A stretch of 38,738 nucleotides of DNA, from contig CASFCH010000037.1 in assembly GCA_949293315.1 (NCBI GenBank), positions 1 through 38,738 on the forward strand, given 5' to 3'. Shown piece after piece: positions 1-9,387 of the stretch. The stretch's first letter is position 1; each line of letters opens with the position of its first letter. Origin of the DNA: an uncultured Oscillospiraceae bacterium. Lineage in GTDB: Bacteria; Bacillota; Clostridia; Oscillospirales; Acutalibacteraceae. The position numbers and the translations under genes are program-made. The notes beneath the pieces are model-generated. The model was not told the origin of the DNA. It searched no databases and saw nothing but the letters and a program-made list of their open reading frames with translations.

Positions 1-506
1 CCGCAGTCAAAGGTGAGATAGATCACCTTTTCGCCGCCGGTGTCCAGCGTCACGCCGCCGTACTGGGCGTAGAGCTTCTGATTGTCCTTGGAGGTCTGCG
101 CGGGCTCTCCGTTTTTGGCGACGCCGTAGCTGTGGGCGATTTTTTCCGTGGAGAGGCCGGCGCTATTCTCCGGATCCTCCACGGAAAAAGTGACCTCCGG
201 CAGCGGATCATAGCCGGTGTAGGTGTTCGGATTTCCGGTATCCGCGCCGTATAAGACACGCCCGGGCTGTGCCTGGACAGGTGTATCAACGGTCTCCGGA
301 AGGGGCTCTGTCTGGATGGGGGAATCTCCGGCCGGAGCGGAAGTATCGAGCGCCGTATCGGGCGCGGCCCTCCTGCCGCAGCCGCACAGACCGGCCGTCA
401 GTGCGGCGCACAGGAGCAGGGCGGCTGCGCGCTTGATGGCGCAAGCGCCCCCGCGGGGAAACAAACCGCGCTCCGGCGCGGAAGAAAGACAGTCTGAATG
501 AGTCAT
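1..506 (-). CDS. Polysaccharide deacetylase (PdaA/NodB-like), lipoprotein-type N-terminus, cut by window edge
   Basis: This minus-strand gene starts at ATG 506 and runs off the left edge. It has an AAAGGGG ribosome-binding site about 8 nt upstream. The 168 visible codons begin with a basic stretch, then a hydrophobic segment ending LTAGLCGCG, a possible lipobox. A low-complexity Asp/Pro/Thr linker follows. The last visible residues, KVIYLTFDCG, match NodB motif 1 as it appears in the PdaA branch (TFDxGYENG). Known members remove acetyl groups from peptidoglycan sugars at the cell surface; PdaA acts in spore-cortex lactam formation. The catalytic domain is almost wholly outside the window, so the subfamily is inferred. 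The frame is open from start to edge and agrees with the motif. Confidence 0.8.
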   Translation of the reverse strand, partial: MTHSDCLSSAPERGLFPRGGACAIKRAAALLLCAALTAGLCGCGRRAAPDTALDTSAPAGDSPIQTEPLPETVDTPVQAQPGRVLYGADTGNPNTYTGYDPLPEVTFSVEDPENSAGLSTEKIAHSYGVAKNGEPAQTSKDNQKLYAQYGGVTLDTGGEKVIYLTFDC

Positions 507-536
507 GAAAACGCCCCTTTCATCGGTTTATGTAGC

Positions 537-554
537 GCGGGGGAGTTCCCCCGC
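537..554 (-). other. GC-rich hairpin without U-tract
   Basis: A perfect inverted repeat with 7-bp arms (GCGGGGG and CCCCCGC) and a 4-nt loop lies between the 62-residue ORF and the deacetylase gene, both on the minus strand. No T-run follows on either strand, so it is not a standard terminator. It may stabilise or separate the two transcripts. Confidence 0.45.
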
Positions 555-560
555 CGGGAA

Positions 561-749
561 TCATTTCATCATATAGCGGACGTCGTCGATCAGTCCGCTG
601 ACGGACTTTGCCATTTTTCCGGCCGACTTTTTCGCCTTGGCCATGGTTGAATGATTGCCCATCATCGCGCCGCCGATTGCCGCGGCCGCCCCGATTGCAG
701 CCATGGAGAGCCCGACGGTTTTGGCCGTCTTACTCATGTTGTGGCTCAT
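561..749 (-). CDS. Small Gly/Ala/Met-rich hypothetical protein (62 aa)
   Basis: The ATG at 749 follows a strong GGGGAGG ribosome-binding site 8 nt upstream. The product has a short polar start, a glycine/alanine-rich hydrophobic centre (residues about 13-31) and a lysine-rich, possibly amphipathic C-terminus ending in DDVRYMMK. It could be a small membrane-associated protein, but the hydrophobic part is short for a firm transmembrane call. I do not recognise a named family. It lies just upstream of the deacetylase gene on the same strand and may share its transcript. The second in-frame ATG (codon 5) is an alternative start. Confidence 0.6.
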   Translation of the reverse strand: MSHNMSKTAKTVGLSMAAIGAAAAIGGAMMGNHSTMAKAKKSAGKMAKSVSGLIDDVRYMMK

Positions 750-837
750 GATTCATTCCTCCCCTGTTTTGTATGCGCCTGCGTCTTTAGTTTATCCGGA
801 TCCGGAAAATTCAAGCGCGTAAAAATCTGCCAGAATT

Positions 838-866
838 TTGAAAACAATGCGATTTCATGCTATACT
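838..866 (+). promoter_or_regulatory. Sigma-A promoter of trmL-degV
   Basis: TTGAAA at 838-843 and TATACT at 861-866 are 17 bp apart, and TGC directly before the -10 makes it extended. The start codon of trmL lies 58 nt further on. Confidence 0.75.
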
Positions 867-923
867 GATATAAAAGGCGCAAAATCGGGCGCCGTGATAG
901 GATGCAAAGGGGAGAGGGATGCG

Positions 924-1421
924 ATGGCAAGCCTGAATATCGTACTGGTGGAGCCGGAGATTCCGCAGAATACCGGGAATATCGCCCGCACCTGCGCGGC
1001 CACCGGTGCGCGGCTCCATCTGGTGGAACCGATGGGCTTTCGGGTGGACGACAAAAAATTAAAGCGCGCGGGGCTGGATTATTGGCACCTGCTCGACATA
1101 ACCTACTATCGGGATCTTGCGGATTTTTTTGACCGCAATCAGGGGCCTTTCTTCTATTTTTCCACTAAGGCGCGCCGGGTATACGCCCAGGTTCAATATC
1201 CGGACAACGCCTATCTCGTCTTCGGCAAGGAGACGCGCGGGCTGCCCGAGGAGCTGCTCAAGGCGAACCCTGAATCCTGCGTGCGGATTCCGATGATCGA
1301 CGAGGCGCGCAGCCTGAATTTATCAAACAGTGTGGCGATCGGCGTGTATGAGGCGCTGCGCCAGTGGGGATTCCCTGCCCTGCAGTGCGCCGGGGAGCTG
1401 CATCACCTGAAGTGGGACTGA
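924..1421 (+). CDS. trmL: tRNA (cytidine(34)-2'-O)-methyltransferase TrmL
   Basis: This SPOUT-family enzyme transfers methyl from S-adenosylmethionine to the 2'-OH of the wobble nucleotide (C34 or cmnm5U34) of tRNA-Leu in the cytoplasm. The 165 residues are the usual family length. The visible motifs are PEIPQNTGNIARTC near the N-terminus, VFGKETRGLPEELL in the middle, and SLNLSNSVAIGVYEALRQ near the C-terminus, which forms the knotted SAM site. The ATG at 924 follows a GGGGAGAGG ribosome-binding site and opens directly into the first beta strand, so longer in-frame extensions are unlikely. The gene is followed by degV after 25 nt and both probably share the promoter at 838-866. Confidence 0.93.
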   Translation: MASLNIVLVEPEIPQNTGNIARTCAATGARLHLVEPMGFRVDDKKLKRAGLDYWHLLDITYYRDLADFFDRNQGPFFYFSTKARRVYAQVQYPDNAYLVFGKETRGLPEELLKANPESCVRIPMIDEARSLNLSNSVAIGVYEALRQWGFPALQCAGELHHLKWD

Positions 1422-1446
1422 AAACATACGCCAAGGAGGTAAAACG

Positions 1447-2322
1447 ATGGAAAAAATCAGGATCATTACGGACAGTGTTTCCGACATCCCGGCGGATCGG
1501 ATCGGGGAGTATGAGCTGGAGATCATTCCGGCGCCGGTGTATGTGGACTCCGTGCCGGTCATGGAGAATATCGACTGCCCGAGTGAAGAGCTCTTTACGC
1601 TGCTGCGGGAGAATAAAAAGCTCCGGGTCGGCCACATCCCCGCCGCAATCTATCTGGACCGCTTCAGGCTGGCGTTTGCCCATCACTATCACCGGGTGAT
1701 CGTGATTACCCCGGCGGAGCAGTTTTCCGGGATGTACCGCGCGGCCTGTGAGGCGCGTGAGATGTTTTGGGAACAGGAGCCGGATGCGCAGGGCGTGATG
1801 CAGATCGACGTGCTCGACTCCGGCAGCTACTCCCTCGGCTACGGGCTGCCCGTTCTAAAGGCGTGCGAACGGATTCAGCAGGGCGCGACGGGAGCGGAGA
1901 TCCTGTCTTTTCTCGCGGAGGAATTTGAGCGGGCGGAGCTGTACGTTGCCACTTTCAGCATGCGCGGCGTGTTTTCCAGCGGGATCTTTGAGGCGCTGCG
2001 CCTGCTGACGATCCAGGTGACCAAAGCCTTCCCCGTGTGCGTCATCCGGCGTGGCGAGATCACGCCGCTTGACAGCGAGCGGGGGGAGATGCGCACCTAT
2101 GAGGATTTTATCGAGTACTGCCGCCGCGCGCTCGCGCTCGGCTGCGAGGCTTACGGCGTGCTCTATGCAGATCAGGAGGAGCGGGCCCGGGAGCTTGGGG
2201 CCATCCTCACATCCGCCAGCAGGAAGGAGCCGGAGCTGTATGCGCGCGTTTCCGCGGCCACGGCCGTCAGCATGGGGACCGACTGCATCGGGATGGTGCG
2301 ATTCGGCCCATGTCAGCCCTGA
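1447..2322 (+). CDS. DegV family fatty-acid-binding protein
   Basis: DegV (FakB-like) proteins bind a single fatty acid and, in the Fak system, present it to the kinase FakA to make acyl-phosphate. The 291-residue product starts with the typical IRIITDSVSDIP, where the Thr/Ser residues contact the carboxylate. A second conserved block, DSGSYSLGYGLPVL, lies near residue 121. The ribosome-binding site AAGGAGG is well placed. The C-terminal half is less typical of DegV than the first half (I see no clear canonical core past residue 200). No fakA is in the window, so its partner would be encoded elsewhere. It is the second gene after trmL and ends at a strong terminator. Confidence 0.85.
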   Translation: MEKIRIITDSVSDIPADRIGEYELEIIPAPVYVDSVPVMENIDCPSEELFTLLRENKKLRVGHIPAAIYLDRFRLAFAHHYHRVIVITPAEQFSGMYRAACEAREMFWEQEPDAQGVMQIDVLDSGSYSLGYGLPVLKACERIQQGATGAEILSFLAEEFERAELYVATFSMRGVFSSGIFEALRLLTIQVTKAFPVCVIRRGEITPLDSERGEMRTYEDFIEYCRRALALGCEAYGVLYADQEERARELGAILTSASRKEPELYARVSAATAVSMGTDCIGMVRFGPCQP

Positions 2323-2346
2323 TCTCACGCCTTTCGCTGAAAACGG

Positions 2347-2383
2347 AGGCCCTCTGCGCAGGAAAATACGCAGGGGGCCTTTT
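2347..2383 (+). terminator. Intrinsic terminator of trmL-degV
   Basis: The arms AGGCCCTCTGCG and CGCAGGGGGCCT pair over 12 bp with one U-G pair, then TTTT. It lies 24 nt after the degV stop. Confidence 0.8.
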
Positions 2384-2394
2384 GCATCGGCGCG

Positions 2395-2427
2395 AAAAAA
2401 CGCCGGACATCCAGCGGATGTCCGGCG
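2395..2427 (-). terminator. Intrinsic terminator of guaB
   Basis: A perfect 12-bp stem (CGCCGGACATCC and its complement) with a 3-nt loop is followed on the minus strand by six T residues. It lies 14 nt past the guaB stop and faces the degV terminator tail to tail. Confidence 0.88.
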
Positions 2428-2441
2428 GGGAAATTCTTGTA

Positions 2442-3983
<1,542 letters not shown>

Positions 3984-3994
3984 TTATTATTATA

Positions 3995-4023
3995 ATTTTA
4001 CACGCAGTTGCGCCGGATTTCAA
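3995..4023 (-). promoter_or_regulatory. Probable guaB promoter
   Basis: Read on the minus strand, TTGAAA (4018-4023) and TAAAAT (3995-4000) are 17 bp apart. A second -10-like TATAAT lies a few bases downstream, but its spacing is too long. The leader to guaB would be about 70 nt. Confidence 0.6.
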
Positions 4024-4125
4024 GCCAAATCGCGGAGATGCGGCGCATTTTGTCTCCAAAGGCAATATAATTGGTTTTTTAGGCCATGTATTGTGTAAAA
4101 TAACAAGGAGCCGCCGTGCCCTGTC

Positions 4126-4154
4126 TTGCTTTTCCGCACTGATTATGATACAAT
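4126..4154 (+). promoter_or_regulatory. Promoter of the cyclase-family gene
   Basis: TTGCTT (4126-4131) and TACAAT (4149-4154) are 17 bp apart, with TGA making an extended -10. The start codon is 44 nt downstream. The rest of the region between guaB and this gene (3918-4197) holds no gene I can support. Confidence 0.65.
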
Positions 4155-4197
4155 CAGAAAAGAAATTCATAACATTGACAAAAAAGGCGATGCTTTT

Positions 4198-4818
4198 ATG
4201 AGGATTTTGGATATATCGCGCGGTGTGCTGCGCACGCCTGTGTATCCCGGCGATCCGGAACCGCGTCTTCAACGGATTCAGCGCCTGGAAAACGGGGATA
4301 ACTGCAACCTTTCCGCTCTGTATTTCGGGCTGCACACGGCTACGCATGCGGATGCCCCCTGCCATTTCATTGACGGCGGGGCGGGGATTTCGGAGATGGC
4401 ACTGGAGAGCTATATTGGGGAATGCCTGGTCCTCGATGTGCCGGAGGGGCCGATCCCGTGCTCCTTCGTGGAGCAATATTTTCCGATCGGCTGTGAGCGG
4501 ATCCTCATGCGTTCGCAGGGGAAGTCATCCCTCACAGAGAGCGCGGCCTATGAGCTCTCCGCCCGCGGGCTCCGCCTGATCGGCACCGACGCCCTCTCCA
4601 TCGCCGCCGGCGGGGAAGAGGAGCAGCGCAAGGTGCACCGGGCAATCCTCGGCGGATCGACGGCTGTGCTTGAAGGGCTGGATTTGACGCGGGCGGAGCC
4701 CGGAAGGTACTTTCTCTTTGCGCCGCCTGTAAAGATCGAAGGCGTGGACGGCGCCCCGGTGCGCGCCGTCCTGATCGAAGACTATATTTTCTGGAGCCGT
4801 CCCGCCGGAAAGCCATGA
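4198..4818 (+). CDS. Cyclase family protein (kynurenine formamidase-like metal hydrolase)
   Basis: The 206-residue product belongs to the PF04199 cyclase/kynurenine formamidase fold. The metal-binding signature HTATHADAPCH is intact, giving H46, H50, D52 and H56 as likely ligands. The N-terminus, DISRGVLRTPVYPGDP, is also typical. Known members hydrolyse N-formylkynurenine or related amides, often with zinc or manganese, in the cytoplasm. No tryptophan-degradation genes are nearby, so the substrate is unknown. The ATG at 4198 was chosen because it opens directly into the conserved N-terminus. Its ribosome-binding site (AAAGGCG) is weak. The gene is probably monocistronic, since a consensus promoter for the next gene sits on its stop codon. 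Confidence 0.85.
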   Translation: MRILDISRGVLRTPVYPGDPEPRLQRIQRLENGDNCNLSALYFGLHTATHADAPCHFIDGGAGISEMALESYIGECLVLDVPEGPIPCSFVEQYFPIGCERILMRSQGKSSLTESAAYELSARGLRLIGTDALSIAAGGEEEQRKVHRAILGGSTAVLEGLDLTRAEPGRYFLFAPPVKIEGVDGAPVRAVLIEDYIFWSRPAGKP

Positions 4819-4819
4819 T

Positions 4820-4848
4820 TTGACAAAAAGGGACGGAACAGATATAAT
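4820..4848 (+). promoter_or_regulatory. Perfect-consensus promoter of the sugar transferase gene
   Basis: TTGACA (4820-4825) and TATAAT (4843-4848) are 17 bp apart, matching consensus at all twelve positions. The -35 begins 2 nt after the stop codon of the preceding gene. Confidence 0.85.
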
Positions 4849-4922
4849 AATTTGAATCCATATGGGATCCATCAGCGCGCCCTCCACAATTCATTCAATG
4901 ATTATGAGGTGCAGAATAGGGA

Positions 4923-5540
4923 ATGAAACGCCTTTTTGATGTGATATGCAGTCTGCTGCTGCTGGTTTTGCTCTCGCCCGTGCTGGCGATCATCGCTCTG
5001 GTGATCCTGATCGACGACGGGGCGCCGGTGATCTTCCGGCAGGACCGCGTCGGCAAGGACGAGCGGATCTTTAAAATCTATAAATTTCGTACCATGAAAA
5101 AGGGCACGCGCACCGCGTCCACACACGATCTGGTCGAGTCGGGCGACGTGGTGACCCGATCCGGCAAGGGGCTGCGAAGGCTCAGTCTGGACGAGCTGCC
5201 CCAGCTGATCAATATCCTCAAGGGGGATATGAGCTTCGTGGGGCCGCGCCCCCTCATCCCGGAGGAGACGGAGATCCGCGAGCTGCGCCGCGCGCGCGGC
5301 GTCTATGCGGTCCGCCCCGGCGTCACCGGCTGGTCGCAGGTCAACGGGCGCGATCTGGTCGATAATGAGACCAAGGCCCGCATGGATCAGGAATATGTCC
5401 GGCGGCAGTCGCTGCTCTTCGATCTGCGCATCCTGCTGAAAACGGTGTTTGTCGTCCTCAGGCGGGACGGGATCGCTGAGGGCGGGGAGCAGGCGGAGGC
5501 CTCCCGGAAGGAGGACGGCGGCGCCTCCGGTCAGGAATAA
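4923..5540 (+). CDS. Undecaprenyl-phosphate sugar phosphotransferase (monotopic phosphoglycosyl transferase)
   Basis: This is a short PglC/WcaJ-C-type bacterial sugar transferase (PF02397). It moves a sugar phosphate from a UDP-sugar onto undecaprenyl phosphate at the cytoplasmic face of the membrane, starting a surface glycan. The 205 residues begin with a re-entrant hydrophobic helix (about 8-30), followed by VIFRQDRVGKDERIFKIYKFRTM, given here by its key blocks FRQDRVG and YKFRTM. The catalytic region SLDELPQLINILKGDMSFVG and the PRPL motif follow, then RPGVTGWSQVNGRD. The C-terminal tail is charged and variable. The start at 4923 has a GAGGTG ribosome-binding site. No glycosyltransferases lie beside it, so the glycan cannot be named. 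Confidence 0.93.
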   Translation: MKRLFDVICSLLLLVLLSPVLAIIALVILIDDGAPVIFRQDRVGKDERIFKIYKFRTMKKGTRTASTHDLVESGDVVTRSGKGLRRLSLDELPQLINILKGDMSFVGPRPLIPEETEIRELRRARGVYAVRPGVTGWSQVNGRDLVDNETKARMDQEYVRRQSLLFDLRILLKTVFVVLRRDGIAEGGEQAEASRKEDGGASGQE

Positions 5541-5548
5541 GAAATCTT

Positions 5549-5577
5549 GCCGTGCAGGGCTTTCCGCACGGCTTTTT
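5549..5577 (+). terminator. Intrinsic terminator between the sugar transferase and GH2 genes
   Basis: A 7-bp stem (GCCGTGC / GCACGGC) is followed by TTTTT. It ends only 20 nt before the GH2 start codon. I see no promoter in that gap, so downstream expression may depend on read-through. Confidence 0.8.
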
Positions 5578-5597
5578 GTATTGAAGGATGGATATCT

Positions 5598-8366
5598 ATG
5601 GCGATCAGGGAAATTATCGACGGTTTCACCCAGTGGCAGTCCGATCCCGGCACGGTGTGCATGAACGCGCAGCCGGGCGGGGAGGCGAAGCGCGGGACCT
5701 GTACGCAGACCGACATCAGCGGCAAGTGGCGCTTCGGCGTGATCAGCTCATATAGCGCAATGCCGGAGGATTTTGCGCTCGACAGTTTCAGCACAAGGGC
5801 CTGGCACACGGTGGATCTGCCGCACAGCTTCAACACGCCGATGTGCGAAAAGATCCTGGAGGATATCCCCGCGCCCTATGCGCCGGAGGAGGGAAATCCG
5901 ATCGGCTGCTACCTGCGTACCGTCTCGATTCCGCAGGCGTGGATGGAAAAGCGGGTCTTTATCGGCTTTGACGATTTTTCCGCCGCGGTGATGCTCTATG
6001 TCAACGGCACGCGTGCCGCCTATGCGGAGCGCGCTGCCGGCGGCGCACGGTTTGAGATCACGGATCTGGTCCGCCCCGGCCTCAATCACATCGCGGTGCA
6101 GGTCTTCACCCTGTGCACCGGCAGCAGACTGTACGGCCCCGGCGCGTCCTTTGCCGGGCTGTGCGGGGCGCGTCTGTACGCCCGCCCGCTGCAGGGGATC
6201 GAGGATCTGACGATCACTCCGGGGCTCAATGCCCATATGCGGGACGGCCTGCTGAAGGCGCGCATGGAGGTATCGGGGCGCACGGACGGCCTGCGCGCGG
6301 AGATGACGGTGGAGTACGGCGGCGGATTTGAGGCCATTGACTCCTGCGACGTCCGTCCGGACGGTACGGCGCAGCTGTGCGCCACAGTGGCAGGCGTGCG
6401 CCTGTGGAGCTGTGAGACGCCCAACCTCTACACCGTGCGCGTGACGCTGCGCGGGGATGCGGGCGTCCTTGATGAGCGCAGCTATAAAATCGGATTCCGC
6501 CGGGCCGAGTTCCGGGACGGGGAGCTGTGGATCAACGAGCGGCGTGCGGCACTGAAGGGCGTGGTGTTCGATCGGGAGCAGTACGGCCCCTGGCTCTCCC
6601 GCGAGCGGGTGCACGAGGTGCTCGCGGCGCTGCGGGAGGCCAATGTCAACACGGTGCTGCTGCGCCGCCCCTGCACGGCCTCTTTCTATGACTGGTGTGA
6701 CCGCCTGGGGCTCTATGTGATCGACTGCGCCGGCTTTGATACGCGCTACACCCTGACCGCGCGCGGCGGGGAGTATCCGGCGCTGCCCGGCAGCCGCACG
6801 GACTGGACGGGCGCGGTGATGCACGCGGTCCGGCGCCTGTATTCTTTCGATAAAAATTACACCTGCGTGCTCGGCCGCGCGCTTACGGCAGACGGGATGG
6901 CCGGCGGGGCGGTTGCGGAACAGGCATACCGCTATCTGCGCGCATGCGATGCCGCACGATTTGTGGTGTGCTGCGGCGACGAGGCCGGAGCCTGCTCCGA
7001 TCTGCTGCTGACGGACCGGGAGGAGGAATCGGCCGTGCTGCGCATTTTCCGTACCCGGGGGAACACCTCTCCGCCTGTGGCGCCGGCGGTGGAACGGCTC
7101 TATGATCCGGCCGCGCCGCTGCGCGGGGTGTTTGTGGAATCGGATGTGCCGGTTCTGTTCGGTGAGGGGCGGATCAGCCCCATCCTGCGCTCTCTGCGGA
7201 AGATCTATGCGCCGGTGCGCATCCGGCCGATCGATATCACCCGGGGGAAAATGGAGTTCCTCAACCGATCGGACTACTTTGACCTTGGGGACTTTACGCT
7301 CTCCTGGGAGCAGATCAAAGGGGATCAGCGCCTGCGGGGCGAGGAGATGTTTGTGCGCGGCGCGCCCGGAACGCGTACGGTAAACGATCTGGAGCTCAAT
7401 GAGATCTGGCACGGGGAGTGGTATTTGAAGTTTGAGGTCAAGGCCCCGGACGGGCGGCTGCTGTACAGCGATATATTCTCCGCCAATGAGGGGCGGATTG
7501 ATACGCCGCCTGAACCGGTGGATCTGGACCCGGTGCTGCCGGAGCCGCACTGCACGGTTACATACGGCAGCATCATCGTCTCCGGCAAGGGGTTTGAGGC
7601 TGTGATCGACCGGTCCGGCGGTCGGATGACCTCCCTCACCACCCGGGGGACGGAGCTGCTCGCGCGTCCGGTGCGCCCGGGCTTCTGGCGCGCGCCTACG
7701 GATGAGGACAATGATTCCGGACGCAGTCTGCGCTCCGCGTTCTGGCGCGGGGCCGGGGATCTCGTCTCCGGGAAGGTCCGGAGCATTACGGAGTCGGAGC
7801 GCACGATCCGGATCGAGACGGAGTATGACATCGCCTCTCTGGCGCGTGTGGAGCTGCGCTATACGGTGACCGGCGGCAGGATCGTGATGGACTACCGGCT
7901 GGTCCCGCTGGGCGGGCTTCCGCCGCTCCCGGAGGCCGGGCTTGTTTTTGAATGGACGGACGCCTTTGACCGGGTGACATATATCGGGCTGGGGAACTGT
8001 GAGAATTACCCCGACCGCACCGGCGGGGCGGATCAGGGAATGTATGAACAGGGGCTTGACGAGTTTTTTGAGCCCTATGCGCGCCCGCAGGAAAACGGGA
8101 TGCGGTGCGATGTGCGTATGATGAAGTTTACGGGGCGGGACGGCCTTTCCGTGCGCGTGGATTCGCCGGAGGGTGTGGGCGTCAACCTGTGTAAGTGGTC
8201 GCCGCATGAGCTCGAAGCCGCTCCGGATCCCGCCGCGCTGCCGGCCAAGGAATCGCATACGATGCGCATCCTCGCTGCCCAGTCCGATCTGGGCGGAGGG
8301 GAAAGCTATTCGCTGCGCGCCGACCACCCGGTCGCCATGCGTTTTACCCTGAGTTTTATGGAGTAG
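5598..8366 (+). CDS. Glycoside hydrolase family 2 fold protein, catalytic residues apparently lost
   Basis: The 922-residue product aligns by eye with LacZ-type GH2 enzymes. It has a jelly-roll sugar-binding domain (about 40-200), Ig-like domains, a barrel region (about 310-500), and a C-terminal beta-galactosidase small-chain domain starting near GFWRAPTDEDND (about 694). The barrel is abnormal. The usual NRHEH block reads VVFDREQYGP, the SHYP block reads RRPC, and DEAN reads DCAG. The WSLGNE acid/base block reads VLGRALTADG. No nucleophile block like CEYAHAMGN is visible, and the barrel looks shortened. Secretion signals are absent. It may bind a galactoside-like ligand or be regulatory; hydrolysis seems unlikely. 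ATG 5598 has a GAAGGATG ribosome-binding site just after a terminator hairpin. Confidence 0.82.
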   Translation: MAIREIIDGFTQWQSDPGTVCMNAQPGGEAKRGTCTQTDISGKWRFGVISSYSAMPEDFALDSFSTRAWHTVDLPHSFNTPMCEKILEDIPAPYAPEEGNPIGCYLRTVSIPQAWMEKRVFIGFDDFSAAVMLYVNGTRAAYAERAAGGARFEITDLVRPGLNHIAVQVFTLCTGSRLYGPGASFAGLCGARLYARPLQGIEDLTITPGLNAHMRDGLLKARMEVSGRTDGLRAEMTVEYGGGFEAIDSCDVRPDGTAQLCATVAGVRLWSCETPNLYTVRVTLRGDAGVLDERSYKIGFRRAEFRDGELWINERRAALKGVVFDREQYGPWLSRERVHEVLAALREANVNTVLLRRPCTASFYDWCDRLGLYVIDCAGFDTRYTLTARGGEYPALPGSRTDWTGAVMHAVRRLYSFDKNYTCVLGRALTADGMAGGAVAEQAYRYLRACDAARFVVCCGDEAGACSDLLLTDREEESAVLRIFRTRGNTSPPVAPAVERLYDPAAPLRGVFVESDVPVLFGEGRISPILRSLRKIYAPVRIRPIDITRGKMEFLNRSDYFDLGDFTLSWEQIKGDQRLRGEEMFVRGAPGTRTVNDLELNEIWHGEWYLKFEVKAPDGRLLYSDIFSANEGRIDTPPEPVDLDPVLPEPHCTVTYGSIIVSGKGFEAVIDRSGGRMTSLTTRGTELLARPVRPGFWRAPTDEDNDSGRSLRSAFWRGAGDLVSGKVRSITESERTIRIETEYDIASLARVELRYTVTGGRIVMDYRLVPLGGLPPLPEAGLVFEWTDAFDRVTYIGLGNCENYPDRTGGADQGMYEQGLDEFFEPYARPQENGMRCDVRMMKFTGRDGLSVRVDSPEGVGVNLCKWSPHELEAAPDPAALPAKESHTMRILAAQSDLGGGESYSLRADHPVAMRFTLSFME

Positions 8367-8410
8367 AGACATCCCGCCGTGTGGAGGAACGCCGGCCGCC
8401 CTTTTTTGCT

Positions 8411-8438
8411 TTTCTTTTCCCTGCTTCTGTGGTAGAAT
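8411..8438 (+). promoter_or_regulatory. Possible extended -10 promoter
   Basis: TAGAAT (8433-8438) is preceded by TGG (extended -10) and, 16 bp upstream, by a poor -35 TTTCTT. It would drive the acyltransferase-like gene and the genes after it. Confidence 0.45.
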
Positions 8439-8511
8439 TAGAAATCATGGCACGCGGTCGGACAAGGTGCCCGGTACCGGATGAACGATGAATTTTGAGG
8501 GAGGACTCTGC

Positions 8512-9366
8512 TTGGATATCGAGATCAACGTCCCCGGCGCACAGGACGAAAAGCGCACCGGAAAGCTCGCCGCTTTTTTTCGCGGCGGCGGGGCGGAACA
8601 TACACACCGGCGGATCGTCCTGCTCGACGAGGTGCGCGGTCTGTGCGTGTTCCTGATGGTGATCTATCACCTGCTCTACACGGCTGGGGAATTTTTCCAC
8701 TTTGAGACATTCTCCCTCCTGCTGGATCTCACGACACCGCTCGAACCAATTTTTGCGGGGCTGTTCATCGTGATCTGCGGGGCGTCCTCCCGCCTGTCCC
8801 ACAATAATTTCCTGCGGGGGATCAAGCTGGCGGGGGTCGCGCTGCTGATCACGGCGGTGACAGGTTTTGCAATGCCGGCGCTGGGGTTTGAGGGGGCCGA
8901 GATCTGGTTCGGCGTGCTGCACATGCTTGCCGCGTGTATTTTGATCTATGCGGTGCTGGCAAAGCCGCTCAACCGGGTGCCTGCACAGATCGGGATTCTG
9001 ATCTGCCTGATCCTGTATGTGTTCACGCGCTTTATTGACTGGGGGATTTTCGGGATCCCCTACGTGGATGCGATGAATATTCATCTGCCCGGGGAACTGT
9101 ATGAGTGCGCATGGCTGTTCCCGCTCGGGTTCCACAGCGCCTCTTTCTACAGCGCGGACTATTTCCCGCTCCTGCCGTGGATCTTTGTGTTTATGGCGGG
9201 GGTGTTCGGCGGGGGCTGGCTGGTCCGGGCGAAGCTCCCGGAGGCCGTGTACCGCACGCACATCCGCCCGCTCGCCTTCCTGGGCCGCCATGCGCTGATC
9301 GTCTATGTGCTGCATCAGCCGGTGATCTTTGGCGTGTTTTGGCTGCTGGATCTGCTGGTGCATTGA
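8512..9366 (+). CDS. Heparan-alpha-glucosaminide N-acetyltransferase-like membrane protein (DUF1624)
   Basis: This polytopic membrane protein matches the PF07786 (HGSNAT catalytic) family. The signature region RRIVLLDEVRGLCVFLMVIYHLLY near residue 33 introduces the first helix (key parts LDEVRG and IYHLL). About seven hydrophobic helices follow, ending in RHALIVYVLHQPVIF. The family is thought to move acyl groups across the membrane to a sugar acceptor, but bacterial members are mostly uncharacterised. The start is taken as TTG 8512, because GGGAGGA sits 7 nt upstream. An in-frame ATG at 8488 lacks a good ribosome-binding site. The gene is followed after 21 nt by an Rrf2 regulator on the same strand. 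Confidence 0.82.
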   Translation: MDIEINVPGAQDEKRTGKLAAFFRGGGAEHTHRRIVLLDEVRGLCVFLMVIYHLLYTAGEFFHFETFSLLLDLTTPLEPIFAGLFIVICGASSRLSHNNFLRGIKLAGVALLITAVTGFAMPALGFEGAEIWFGVLHMLAACILIYAVLAKPLNRVPAQIGILICLILYVFTRFIDWGIFGIPYVDAMNIHLPGELYECAWLFPLGFHSASFYSADYFPLLPWIFVFMAGVFGGGWLVRAKLPEAVYRTHIRPLAFLGRHALIVYVLHQPVIFGVFWLLDLLVH

Positions 9367-9387
9367 CCGGATAGGGGGACAGAAAGA

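Noticed and set aside
5748-8372. An 874-codon open frame antisense to the GH2 gene
   Set aside because: It shows only composition bias and no motif. The plus-strand frame has a ribosome-binding site and the full GH2 domain pattern.
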